Shown in pieces: positions 9,179-17,228 of a DNA stretch of 64,000 bases. Numbering within the stretch: the first letter of the stretch is position 1; every line of letters starts with the position of its first letter. Below the pieces are notes generated by a model. It worked only from the letters and a program-made list of their open reading frames with translations. It ran no database searches and was not told where the DNA came from. Position numbers and translations under genes: made by a program. This DNA is from Myxococcales bacterium (GTDB lineage: Bacteria; Myxococcota_A; Bradymonadia; UBA7976; UBA1532): the NCBI GenBank assembly GCA_020633435.1, contig JACKDP010000004.1, positions 733,067 through 797,066 on the forward strand, read 5' to 3'.

Positions 9179-10129
9179 TCAGGGCGCCTCTCGGACCGTC
9201 GCGGTCAGCCCCGTCGCGTCGGTGACGGTGATCTCCACCGCCCGCAACGCCGCCCGCTCGAACGGGGGCGGCAGCAGCTCGCCCTCGTCGCCCCAGGCCG
9301 GCCCGTAGTGCACGGCCAGGTCGACGCCGTCCCCGTTCCACGCGGGATCGGGGGCGTAGAGCTCCACGTCGTCGTCGCCGAGGGCCCGCCAGGCCAGGAA
9401 CTGCACGTCCCCGTCGGGATCGGCGTAGCGCAGGCCGAACGTGATGACCTCGGCGTCGGCGTCCTCATCGACGCTGACCACCTCGACCACGGGCGGGTGC
9501 GCCGGCCGGATGACGAGGCTGTACGGGGCCTGGTAGCGCGGCGGGCGGGTGTCGGTGCCGTAGGTCACCCGCAGGCCCACATAGGCCGACTCGCCCGCGG
9601 CCAGGACGACGCCAGCCCGGTCGCGCACCCCGCAGGCCATCACGCCTGGCTCGAACGACGCGTCGGGGACGACGTCGCCGCAGGCCGCCACGCCGACCAC
9701 CGCCCGCAGCCCGTCCTCGGTGGTGGCCTCGACGGTGTAGGGGCCCGCGGCCGGCGCCGTGAAGCGAAAAAGCAGTGTTTCTCGGGGGTTGAAAGCCCAG
9801 CAGGGGGCGTTGTCGGGCTGGCTCACGTAGCCCATGCCCGTCGTGCCCTCGACCCGGACGTCGGCCTCGAGGGCGGCGCCGGGGTCGGCGCAGGTGGCGA
9901 CCTCGGCGGCGAAGCGCGCGCCCAGCTCCTCGGGGCTGGCGTCCGGGGCGGCGTCGGGGGCAGCGTCGGGGGCGGCGTCAGGGGCGGCGTCGGGGGCAGC
10001 GTCCGGGGCCACCTGGCCGACGTCCGGCCCGGCGTCCAGGCGGCCCGCGTCCGGGCCCTGCGGGTCGTCGTCCGCGTCGCAGGCGACGAGGGCCAGGGCG
10101 GCGAAGGTGATCAAGCAGCGGGTCCGCAT
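9179..10129 (-). CDS. Lipoprotein with (PDAA)n linker
   Basis: A 316-residue lipoprotein: MRTRCLITFAALALVAC signal, then an Asp/Ala/Pro linker with about six PDAA units encoded by a near-perfect 12-bp tandem repeat (about 9945-10010). Two beta-sandwich-like regions follow: one around TLLFRFTAPAAGPYTVEATT (a PPC-like pattern) and one near the end (VVEVVSVDEDADAEVITF, then DGDVQFLAWRA). The RBS is strong (GAGGAGG, 8 nt). Function is unknown; the architecture is typical of myxobacterial surface lipoproteins. It is transcribed away from the repeat-containing region 10130-10507. Confidence 0.65.
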   Translation of the reverse strand: MRTRCLITFAALALVACDADDDPQGPDAGRLDAGPDVGQVAPDAAPDAAPDAAPDAAPDAAPDASPEELGARFAAEVATCADPGAALEADVRVEGTTGMGYVSQPDNAPCWAFNPRETLLFRFTAPAAGPYTVEATTEDGLRAVVGVAACGDVVPDASFEPGVMACGVRDRAGVVLAAGESAYVGLRVTYGTDTRPPRYQAPYSLVIRPAHPPVVEVVSVDEDADAEVITFGLRYADPDGDVQFLAWRALGDDDVELYAPDPAWNGDGVDLAVHYGPAWGDEGELLPPPFERAALRAVEITVTDATGLTATVREAP

Positions 10130-10232
10130 GGCGGCTCCTCCTCTCCGGGGACGCCTACCCGACGCCCCGAGGCGCGCCATCTGACCATGGTCGTCGCCAC
10201 CGGGGCCAGGCGGCGGTCTGGCAGTGGATGGG

Positions 10233-10331
10233 CCGCAGGCCATGCAGCGCATTGTCGAGGACTTCCGACGACGCCGCCGCTGGCCGCCTCCCGCCGCCGA
10301 TGCGACGGGAGCTTCTGTCGACAGCCTGCGG
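10233..10331. repeat. Direct repeat copy 1 (96 bp) bounded by an 8-bp inverted repeat
   Basis: This copy begins CCGCAGGC and ends GCCTGCGG, an exact inverted pair. Just inside lies TGTCGAG facing a near match TGTCGACA, and ATGCAGCGCAT is itself palindromic. It matches copy 2 (10399-10494) at 93 of 96 positions. The copies are 166 bp apart in the 378-bp gap between two divergent lipoprotein genes. The gap holds no convincing gene; one frame of both copies reads AMQRIVEDFRRRRRWPPPAA, but without a start/stop or RBS context. A REP/MITE-like element or a folded RNA is possible. Confidence 0.7.
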
Positions 10332-10398
10332 CGGGCTGGCGGGAAAGGCGGACCGAGCACTCGGCGAGCGCGAGGCGTGTCAGCGGCCAGGAGGAGGA

Positions 10399-10494
10399 CC
10401 GCAGGCAATGCAGCGCATTGTCGAGGACTTCCGACGACGCCGCCGCTGGCCGCCTCCCGCCGCCGATGCGACGGGAGCTTTTCTCGACAGCCTG
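10399..10494. repeat. Direct repeat copy 2 (96 bp)
   Basis: Second copy of the 96-bp repeat, with three substitutions relative to copy 1. It keeps the inner inverted pair TGTCGAG/CTCGACA exactly, whereas the outer pair is degraded at its right end (GCCTGCTA). It ends 13 nt before the GTG of the LamG lipoprotein gene, so it forms that gene's immediate upstream or leader region. Confidence 0.7.
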
Positions 10495-10507
10495 CTAGTC
10501 TCTCGCC

Positions 10508-11893
10508 GTGCGCGCACCCCTCCCCCTCCTCGGCCTCGCCCTCCTGGGCGGCTGCACGTTCCTGCTGGAGCTGGACGGGCCGGCGCGGCTCGTGGAGGCC
10601 GCGGACGTGGGGCCGGCGGCCGACGGGCCGGCGCCGCCGGACGCGGAGCCCGACGCCGCGCCGCCGGAGGACGCCGCCCGGGACGCCAGCACGCCGGACG
10701 TGGCCTTCGAGGACGCGGGCCCGATGCAGGTGCTCGTGACCGATCTGCGCGGCGGCGGGGGCGAGCACGACGGCACCCGCTGGGAGGGCCGCGCGCTGCG
10801 GCTGCTGCCCGGCCGGTCGTCGGGCACGTTCACGTCGCGCATCTTCGCCGTGGACGCCCCCGTGCGCTGGGATCGCGTGCGCTGGTGGCCCAGCCTGGCC
10901 TATGGCCGGCCCCTCCCCGACGGCGGCGGCGCCGAGGCGGGCTACCCCGCCGGCAACCTGGACATGCGCAGCAACGTGCTCCTGCTGCACCTCGACGATC
11001 CCGCCTTCCTGACCGGCGAGGCCGTCTCGGAGACGTCGGGGGCCGGGCACCGCGTCGAGGTGCTGGGCAACGAGGCCGCCGCCAGCCGGGGCGTCTTCGG
11101 CGGCGGGCTGAGCCTGGGGCTCCCCGACCGCCTGTCCGTCTCCAGCGACCACCCCGCTTTTCGCTTTGGAACCGAGGACTTCACGTGGTCGACGTTCGTG
11201 CGGACGACGGGCTGCGAGGCCAGCAACCACGTCCTCATGGGCGGCGAGAACCCCACCCCCGGGGCCGAAGGGCCGGGCACGCATATGTGGCTCGGCTGCC
11301 AGGTCAGCGACGACTGCGAGGGCGGCGAGGGCCTCGGCGGCACGCAGCGCCCAGCCGGCGGGCCCACCGTGAACGCCTGCGCGGCGGCCACCTACGCCGA
11401 TGGGCGCTGGCACCATGTGGCCCTGGTCAAGGCCGGCCACACCCCCGGCGAGCTGCGCTGGCTGGTGGATGGCGAAGTGGCCCTCGTCTCGGGCCCGGTG
11501 GACTTCGGCGAGGCCCGCTTCGATCTGGACGGCGGCCTGCCCTTCACCGTCGGCGCCTTCCCCCGCGGCGAGTACGACACCGAGGGCACCTTCGACGAGA
11601 TCGCGCTCTGGCACCGGGCGCTCTCGACGGAGGACGTGGAGGCCATCGCGTGCCGCGGGCTGTGCCGCGCCTCCGTGCAGGTGCGCGCCTGCGTCACCCC
11701 GGGCTGCGACGCCGATCCGCCCTTCGGCCCCGATCTGACGGACGACTTCAGCCGCGACGACGGGGTGGTCGAGCGCGCCATCGCGCTGGGCCCCGCCCGC
11801 TACATCCAGTACCGCGTCAACCTGACCGGCCAGGGGGCGCTCTCGCCCCAGCTCCTCCGCGTCGAGCTGGCGGGGCAGCCCGAGGCCCCGTGA
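10508..11893 (+). CDS. LamG/concanavalin-like lipoprotein
   Basis: A 461-residue lipoprotein with a GTG start. The lipobox is in LLGLALLGGC, followed by an Asp/Ala/Pro linker (residues about 25-70). A LamG-type jelly-roll domain lies at about 150-385. Its hallmarks are LLLHLDDPAFLTGEAVSETSG, GTEDFTWSTFVRT, GRWHHVALVKAGHTPGELRW and GTFDEIALWHRALS, the classic end of LamG-like beta-sandwiches. A pair of cysteines near NHVLMGG and two more later suggest disulfides. It is probably a surface glycan- or protein-binding protein; the ligand is unknown. The upstream region carries repeat copy 2. Confidence 0.72.
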   Translation: MRAPLPLLGLALLGGCTFLLELDGPARLVEAADVGPAADGPAPPDAEPDAAPPEDAARDASTPDVAFEDAGPMQVLVTDLRGGGGEHDGTRWEGRALRLLPGRSSGTFTSRIFAVDAPVRWDRVRWWPSLAYGRPLPDGGGAEAGYPAGNLDMRSNVLLLHLDDPAFLTGEAVSETSGAGHRVEVLGNEAAASRGVFGGGLSLGLPDRLSVSSDHPAFRFGTEDFTWSTFVRTTGCEASNHVLMGGENPTPGAEGPGTHMWLGCQVSDDCEGGEGLGGTQRPAGGPTVNACAAATYADGRWHHVALVKAGHTPGELRWLVDGEVALVSGPVDFGEARFDLDGGLPFTVGAFPRGEYDTEGTFDEIALWHRALSTEDVEAIACRGLCRASVQVRACVTPGCDADPPFGPDLTDDFSRDDGVVERAIALGPARYIQYRVNLTGQGALSPQLLRVELAGQPEAP

Positions 11894-11990
11894 GCCGCTT
11901 GTCGCGGCGGCCGCGAGGGGCCACGATGACGGACGAATCGTCGCGACCGTGTCACCGGGGCGACACGAAGGGTCCGCAGGATGGGCGCCG

Positions 11991-12692
11991 ATGACTGATC
12001 GCATCCTCATCGTCGAAGACGAGCGCGACCTGCTGACGACCCTGCGCTACAACCTGGAGCGCGAGGGCTTCGAGACCCTCGGCGCCACGACGGGGGCCCA
12101 GGCGCTCGACCTGCTCTCCCGCCAGGTGCCCGATCTGGTGCTGCTCGACCTGATGCTGCCCGACATGGCCGGCACCGAGGTCTGCCGCCGGATGCGCGCC
12201 CTGGAGGCCACCCGCACGGTGCCCGTGATCATGTGCACGGCCAAGACGGAGGAGATCGACCGGGTGGTCGGCTTCGAGGTCGGGGCCGACGACTACGTGG
12301 TCAAGCCGTTCTCGGTGCGCGAGCTCTTGCTGCGCATCCGCGCGGTGCTCCGGCGCACCCAGGGCGATCGCGACGGCAAGGAAGAGTGGATCGAGTTCGG
12401 GCGGCTGCGGGTGGATCCCCCGGCCCACCGGCTGTGGGTCGACGGCGAGGAGATCCGCCTGACGGCGCTGGAGTTCCGGCTCCTCCTGACGTTCTACGAG
12501 CGGCGCGGCCGGGTGCAGTCCCGCGAGCGCCTGCTCAGCGACGTCTGGGGCTACGCGGTGGACGTGACCACCCGCACCGTCGACACCCACATCAAGCGGC
12601 TGCGCGAGAAGCTCGGGGAGGCCTCGGCCTACATCGAGACGGTGCGCGGCGTCGGCTATCGCTTCCGGGAGCGGCCGGGCGACGCCCCGTGA
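11991..12692 (+). CDS. phoB: PhoB-like OmpR-family response regulator
   Basis: A 233-residue OmpR/PhoB regulator. The receiver domain (1-120) has acidic residues in ILIVEDERD, the phospho-acceptor Asp in LVLLDLMLPD (about residue 54), the Thr in IMCTAKTEE and the Lys in DYVVKPFS. A C-terminal winged helix (about 135-225) includes LTALEFRLLLTFYERRGRV and VDTHIKRLREKLG, then VRGVGYRF. An in-frame ATG further upstream (11949) would add residues outside the family. The stop overlaps the kinase GTG (GTGA). Assignment to phosphate control rests on the family and the paired kinase; no pst genes are in the window. Confidence 0.9.
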   Translation: MTDRILIVEDERDLLTTLRYNLEREGFETLGATTGAQALDLLSRQVPDLVLLDLMLPDMAGTEVCRRMRALEATRTVPVIMCTAKTEEIDRVVGFEVGADDYVVKPFSVRELLLRIRAVLRRTQGDRDGKEEWIEFGRLRVDPPAHRLWVDGEEIRLTALEFRLLLTFYERRGRVQSRERLLSDVWGYAVDVTTRTVDTHIKRLREKLGEASAYIETVRGVGYRFRERPGDAP

Positions 12693-14353
12693 GCGCCTGG
12701 TGGCGCCCCGGCGGCCGGGGCGCGATCTTCCTCATCTCCAGCGTCCTCATCTGCGCCGCCGGCGGGGCCGGGTGGCTGTACCTGGAGGGGGTGCTGCGCC
12801 ACGGCCTCGAGGCGCGCATCTCCGACGAGCTCGTGCGGGAGGCCCGCGTCATCGCGGCCTTCGACGCCGCCACCCCCACCGAGGCGGCGGCCCTCGTCAT
12901 CCGCCTGGCGGACGGGCTGGGCGGGCGCGTGACGCTCATCGAGGGGGACGCCGTCCTCGCCGACTCGGCGGGGCCCCTCGACGCGGCCGCCCAGGCGACC
13001 ATCCTGGCCAGCGCCGAGGTCGTGGCCGCCCGCCGCGAGGGGGTGGGCCACAGCGTCCTGGCCGAGCACCAGCCCGACGACTGGTTCTTCGCCGCGGTGG
13101 CCATCGACCGCCGCGTCGTGCGGGTCGGCCTCTCCCCTGCCGAGGTCCAGACGGCCGTGGGGCGCACCCGCGTCGTCCTCGTCATCGCCGTGGGCATCGG
13201 CCTGGCCGGCGCGCTGTTCATGACCATCCTGGCCTCGTGGCTGCTGGCCCGGCCCCTGCGGGAGCTGCTGGCCCGCGCCCGCACGCTCACCGACGGCCCC
13301 CCGCGCTCCGGCCGCCCCGAGACGTCCATCAAGGACCTGGGCCACCAGCTCGAGGACGTCGTCGCCACGCTGGCCGCCGAGCGCGACCAGATCGAGGCCG
13401 TCCTGGAGGGGATGACGGAGGCGGTGTTCGGCCTGGATCCCGGCGGGCACCTCACGCTCGTCAACCGGGCGGGCCTGCGCCTGCTGGGCGTCGAGGCGCC
13501 GCCCCTCGGCCGGCGCGTGCACGAGCTGCTGCCCGTGCCGGACGAGGAGGAGGGCGTCCACGAGATCACCCTCCCCGGCCCCCGGGCGTTCCTGGCGCGG
13601 GTCACCCCCCAGCGCTCGGGCCAGGGCCGCGTCATGGTGCTGCTGGACGTCACACGCCTGCGCCGGCTGGAGCAGATCCGCCGCGACTTCGTGGCCAACG
13701 TCTCCCACGAGCTGCGCACCCCCGTGAGCATCATCCGGGCGAACGCCGAGACGCTGCGAGACGGCGCCCTGGCCGATCCCGCCGAGGCTCGCGGCTTCGT
13801 GGACGCCCTGCTGCGCAACGCCGAGCGGCTGTCCGACCTGCTGGCCGACCTGCTCGACATCGCCCGCATCGAGTCGGGCCAGGTGGCCGCCCGGGTGCCG
13901 GTGGCCGTCATCGAGCCGGCCATCGCCGCCTACGAGCAGGTGGAGCCCCGGGCCCTCAGCCGCGACATCAGCCTCGACTTCGAGCTGGAGGAGGGCCTGA
14001 CGGTGATGGGCGACGCCAAGGCCCTGTCCCAGGTCCTCACCAACCTGCTGGAGAACGGGGTGAAGTACATCCCGGCCGGCGGGCGGGTCGTGCTCTCGGG
14101 GCGCCGCGAGGGCGATCGCGTGCTCCTGGAGGTGGCCGACGACGGCCCCGGCATCGGCGAGGAGCACCGCGAGCGCATCTTCGAGCGGTTCTACCGCGTG
14201 GACGCCGGCCGCTCCTCCGACGCCGGGGGCACCGGCCTCGGCCTGGCCATCGTCAAGCACCTGGCGGCGGCCATGGGCGGCAGCGTGCGCCTGGAGGCCA
14301 ACACCCCGCGGGGGGCCCGCTTCGTGGTGGAGCTCATCGCCGCCGACGCCTGA
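12689..14353 (+). CDS. phoR: PhoR-like membrane sensor histidine kinase
   Basis: A 554-residue kinase. TM1 is near residues 10-30, followed by a periplasmic sensor of about 120 residues and TM2 near 165-190 (VVLVIAVGIGLAGALFMTIL). A HAMP-like segment and a PAS-like region (AVFGLDPGGHLTLVNRAGLR) come next. The HisKA H-box is FVANVSHELRTPVSIIRANA, then an HATPase domain with N-box LLENGVKYIP, G1 DDGPGIG and G2 GGTGLGLAIVKHL. GTG start coupled to phoB by a 4-nt overlap. All catalytic boxes are intact. It ends 3 nt before the convergent DUF434 gene. Confidence 0.9.
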   Translation: MSAWWRPGGRGAIFLISSVLICAAGGAGWLYLEGVLRHGLEARISDELVREARVIAAFDAATPTEAAALVIRLADGLGGRVTLIEGDAVLADSAGPLDAAAQATILASAEVVAARREGVGHSVLAEHQPDDWFFAAVAIDRRVVRVGLSPAEVQTAVGRTRVVLVIAVGIGLAGALFMTILASWLLARPLRELLARARTLTDGPPRSGRPETSIKDLGHQLEDVVATLAAERDQIEAVLEGMTEAVFGLDPGGHLTLVNRAGLRLLGVEAPPLGRRVHELLPVPDEEEGVHEITLPGPRAFLARVTPQRSGQGRVMVLLDVTRLRRLEQIRRDFVANVSHELRTPVSIIRANAETLRDGALADPAEARGFVDALLRNAERLSDLLADLLDIARIESGQVAARVPVAVIEPAIAAYEQVEPRALSRDISLDFELEEGLTVMGDAKALSQVLTNLLENGVKYIPAGGRVVLSGRREGDRVLLEVADDGPGIGEEHRERIFERFYRVDAGRSSDAGGTGLGLAIVKHLAAAMGGSVRLEANTPRGARFVVELIAADA

Positions 14354-14356
14354 CCG

Positions 14357-15010
14357 TCAGCCCAGATCGACGACGCGGGCGGCCGGCCCGGCGAGGGCGG
14401 CCGGCAGGTCGATCCAGGCGGGGCTGCCATCGATGACCAGGCCGTCGGCGGAGGCCGCGAGGGCGCCGGCGTGGATGACCGCGGCGTCCGGGTTGAAGAC
14501 GACGTCCACCGTCCAGGGCAGCCCGGCGGCCACCGCGAAGGCCCGCACGCGCGCGGCCAGCTCCCCGCTGCCAGAGACGGGCGCGTCGACGTACCAGGCC
14601 ACCGCCGTCGCGGGCGCCAGGACGCGGGCCAGGCCGGGCAGATCCGGGGCGGGATCGAGCCGCCCCACCCGCCGACCGCGGCCGGCGATGTCACGCAAGC
14701 ACCCGTCTTGACACAGAAAAACCGGCTCGCCCTCGCGCAGCGAGGCCAGCAGGGCCAGGACGTTGCAGCCATCGACGGCGACGCGCTCGGCCGTGACCGC
14801 CGTGCGCTGCCGGGCGCGCCGGGCGGCGGCCAGCGCGGGCGCGCAGGCCGCCCGCCGCACGGCCTCCCGCTGGCGACCGTCGAGGCCATGGCGGTCGCCC
14901 ACCAGCTTGAGGGCCGCCCCCTCCGGATAGCCCCGTGCCAGGTGCCAGGCCAGGTGCTCGGTCGCGGACCGCAGCCCGGGCCACGCCGCGGGGCCGAAGG
15001 CGTCGGTCAC
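14357..15010 (-). CDS. DUF434/DUF5616-like protein
   Basis: A 217-residue protein with GDRHGLDGRQREAVRRAAC (DUF434-type N-terminus), then VAVDGCNVLALLASL and VFLCQDGCLRDIAG, the pattern of the DUF5616 segment (a PIN/NYN-like fold with Asp residues). Biochemical function is not established. The GTG at 15010 overlaps the upstream gene's stop as GTGA; an alternative GTG at 15019 would add three residues. It probably shares a transcript with the MopE-like lipoprotein, although the two have no obvious functional link. Confidence 0.68.
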   Translation of the reverse strand: MTDAFGPAAWPGLRSATEHLAWHLARGYPEGAALKLVGDRHGLDGRQREAVRRAACAPALAAARRARQRTAVTAERVAVDGCNVLALLASLREGEPVFLCQDGCLRDIAGRGRRVGRLDPAPDLPGLARVLAPATAVAWYVDAPVSGSGELAARVRAFAVAAGLPWTVDVVFNPDAAVIHAGALAASADGLVIDGSPAWIDLPAALAGPAARVVDLG

Positions 15011-17100
15011 CGCGCGCACCGCCAGTGCACATCCCCCTCCAGGCGCTGGGGATCGCCCTCGCCGTCGAAGTCGGGCGGGCAGCCGCAGCCCTCGCCACAG
15101 CTCGCCCCGTAGGCCGCCAGCCGGTCGTAGCCGAGGGCCTGGCAGATGGCCTCGGCCGGGTAGCGCCCACGGCCCGTCCCCGCGACCCAGGCCGTCTCGG
15201 CGTCCGCCGCGCAGACCTGCCAGGCAGCACCGTCGGCGCCGACGGTGCCGGTGCTGCCGGCGCTGGGCGGCCGGAACGCCGGGGGCGCGAAGGCCCGGAA
15301 GCAGTGGTTCACGGCGGCGCAGTCGTGGTCGGTGATGAAGGCGGAGTAGGCGCAGGCCGGCAGGCCGCACTCGTACGGGGCGTCCTCGCCCGGCAGGACG
15401 AAGCTGTCGGGGGCCGTCTCCTGGCCGCAGAAGCGCAGGTCGCCGTAGCCATCGAGGGCGGCCCGGCGATCGAGGTGGTCGGGCACCGTGGAGCAGGCGA
15501 AGGCCGCCAGGACGGGCTCGTCGAGCCCCGCGGTCAGGGCGCAGTGGCGTCGGCAGGAGCGGACGAGCGCGGCCTCGGGCTCGAAGTAGAAGTTCGGCCC
15601 GTCGTCCACGGCGAAGGCCCCCGCCGGGCGCCACAGGCTGCCCTCCCGCACGTCGATCCACCAGCGCACGGCGTCGCCCTCGCCCAGCGGCCGGCCGCAG
15701 ATCGCCCGACCGGCGACGGCGCCCCAGCCCGCCCCCCCCGCCCCCCCCGGCTCGAGGCCGAGCGTCGCGGGCGCCCCGCAGGCCAGCAGGCCCGCCCCCG
15801 CCTCGCGGCCCAGCCAGCGCCCCGTCCGCAGGTCGCGGGTGGCGTGGGCCACCGGCTCGGGACACTCGCTTGCGGCCCAGACGCCATAGGCCTGGGAGGC
15901 GTAGAGCACCACGTCCACGCCGCCGCGGGGGCCCTCGCAGCCGAGGCGCACGTCGAACCGGGTGTCGAGGTGGGCCAGCGCCCCCCAGAGCCGCGCCTCC
16001 CCCTCTTGCGGCTGCGGGCGGCCCAGATCGGCGTGCCAGGGGCCCGCGGCCGGGCGCAGGGGCTCCGAGCGGCTCGCGGCGACGCGGGACCACCCGCCGC
16101 CGTCGGCCTCCTGGTCGCACCAGACGTCGAACGTCGACAGGTCGGGGCCCGGCTGGATCTGGTAGACGCCGCTGGCGGTGTAGCCGGCCGCCCGCGCGGC
16201 GCGGCACGACGTGAAGACCTCGCAGACCGGCGGCGGATCCACCACGCCGTCGCAGTCGTCGTCGACGCCGTTGCAGCGCTCGGGGCTGGGCGGCGCCGCC
16301 TCCCCCTGGCAGCGCGGCTGGCCCCCCGCGCAGTCCAGCCGGCCAGGCCGGGCGCAGGCCCCGAGGCCCACGACGCAGCGGCGCGGCTGGTCGGCGGCCT
16401 CGTCGACGCGGCCGTCGCAGTCCTCGTCGACGCCCGGGCAGACCTCGATGCCCGGCAGCACCGCCCCCTCGCAGACCCCCTCGAAGCCGGCCTCGCAGAC
16501 GGCCCACCCCGCGCGGCAGATGCCGACGCCGAGCGTCCCCGGCGGGCCGTCGTAGCACGCCAGGCGATCGCGGCCGTCGTCGCGCTCGCCGTCCTCGCTG
16601 GCGTCGTGGTGATCCTCGTCGTCGTGGTCGCCCCGGATGGGGGCCGGCTCGCCCTCGTCGGCGGTGCCGTCGCAGTCGTCGTCCTCGCCGTTGCAGATCT
16701 CGGGGCGCGCCGCGAGGGGCACGCAGACCGCCCACTGGCCGCCCGCGCACCGGCGGCTGCCGGCGGCGCACCGCCCGGGCTCCCCGGTGGGGCAGGGCTC
16801 GACCAGCGGCGCGCCGTCGGGGCCCTCGTCCGTCCGCCCGTCGCAGTCGTCATCCTCGCCGTCGCACCCCTCCTCGCGGGGCGCGGCGAGCTGGCAGACG
16901 ACGCCGGCTTCCGTGCAGATCAGGCGCCCCGGTCGCCCGCAAGGCGCCACCACGCAGGCCCCGCCCGCCCCCGCGCAGGGCGGCGCGGCGTCGGCCTGGG
17001 GGGCCACGTCCGCCCCCGCGTCGCGGGCGGGCTCGGCCTCGACGGCCTCGTCGCAGGCCACCAGCCAGGTGGCCGCCAGGACGGCCAGCAGACAGCGCAA
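15007..17100 (-). CDS. Lipoprotein with MopE-type metal-binding repeats and fibrinogen-like domain
   Basis: About 697 residues. The lipobox is in LLAVLAATWLVAC. Four or five MopE-like putative metal-binding motifs of the form E-x-C-N-G-x-D-D-D-C-D-G-x-x-D-E fall in residues about 75-320. A fibrinogen C-terminal-like segment follows (SCRAARAAGYTASGVYQIQP, FDVWCDQEADGGGWSRV). The C-terminal 350 residues are Cys-rich. A TTG at 17100 is chosen because GAGGAG sits 5 nt upstream; a GTG at 17106 and an ATG at 17136 are in frame but have no well-spaced RBS. Such proteins are outer-membrane or secreted in myxobacteria and methanotrophs; metal ligands are likely Ca2+ or Cu. Exact role unknown. Confidence 0.72.
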   Translation of the reverse strand: MRCLLAVLAATWLVACDEAVEAEPARDAGADVAPQADAAPPCAGAGGACVVAPCGRPGRLICTEAGVVCQLAAPREEGCDGEDDDCDGRTDEGPDGAPLVEPCPTGEPGRCAAGSRRCAGGQWAVCVPLAARPEICNGEDDDCDGTADEGEPAPIRGDHDDEDHHDASEDGERDDGRDRLACYDGPPGTLGVGICRAGWAVCEAGFEGVCEGAVLPGIEVCPGVDEDCDGRVDEAADQPRRCVVGLGACARPGRLDCAGGQPRCQGEAAPPSPERCNGVDDDCDGVVDPPPVCEVFTSCRAARAAGYTASGVYQIQPGPDLSTFDVWCDQEADGGGWSRVAASRSEPLRPAAGPWHADLGRPQPQEGEARLWGALAHLDTRFDVRLGCEGPRGGVDVVLYASQAYGVWAASECPEPVAHATRDLRTGRWLGREAGAGLLACGAPATLGLEPGGAGGAGWGAVAGRAICGRPLGEGDAVRWWIDVREGSLWRPAGAFAVDDGPNFYFEPEAALVRSCRRHCALTAGLDEPVLAAFACSTVPDHLDRRAALDGYGDLRFCGQETAPDSFVLPGEDAPYECGLPACAYSAFITDHDCAAVNHCFRAFAPPAFRPPSAGSTGTVGADGAAWQVCAADAETAWVAGTGRGRYPAEAICQALGYDRLAAYGASCGEGCGCPPDFDGEGDPQRLEGDVHWRCAR

Positions 17101-17228
17101 GGGCACTCCTCGACTCTTCCGCGCGCCCCGGAGCATGACCGCCGGGCGCGCATGACCGCAAGAACGCTGGCTTGTGGCCGGCGGAGGCCAGGGCTACGGT
17201 GGCGCCATCACCACCGGGAGGTCCGCCG

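Noticed and set aside
9945..10010. CRISPR-like short repeats
   Set aside because: The 12-bp units are contiguous with no spacers and encode PDAA in frame.
10224..10739. ORF spanning both 96-bp repeats (MDGPQAMQRIVEDF...)
   Set aside because: Changes frame between the two repeat copies, lacks an RBS, and runs into the LamG gene out of frame.
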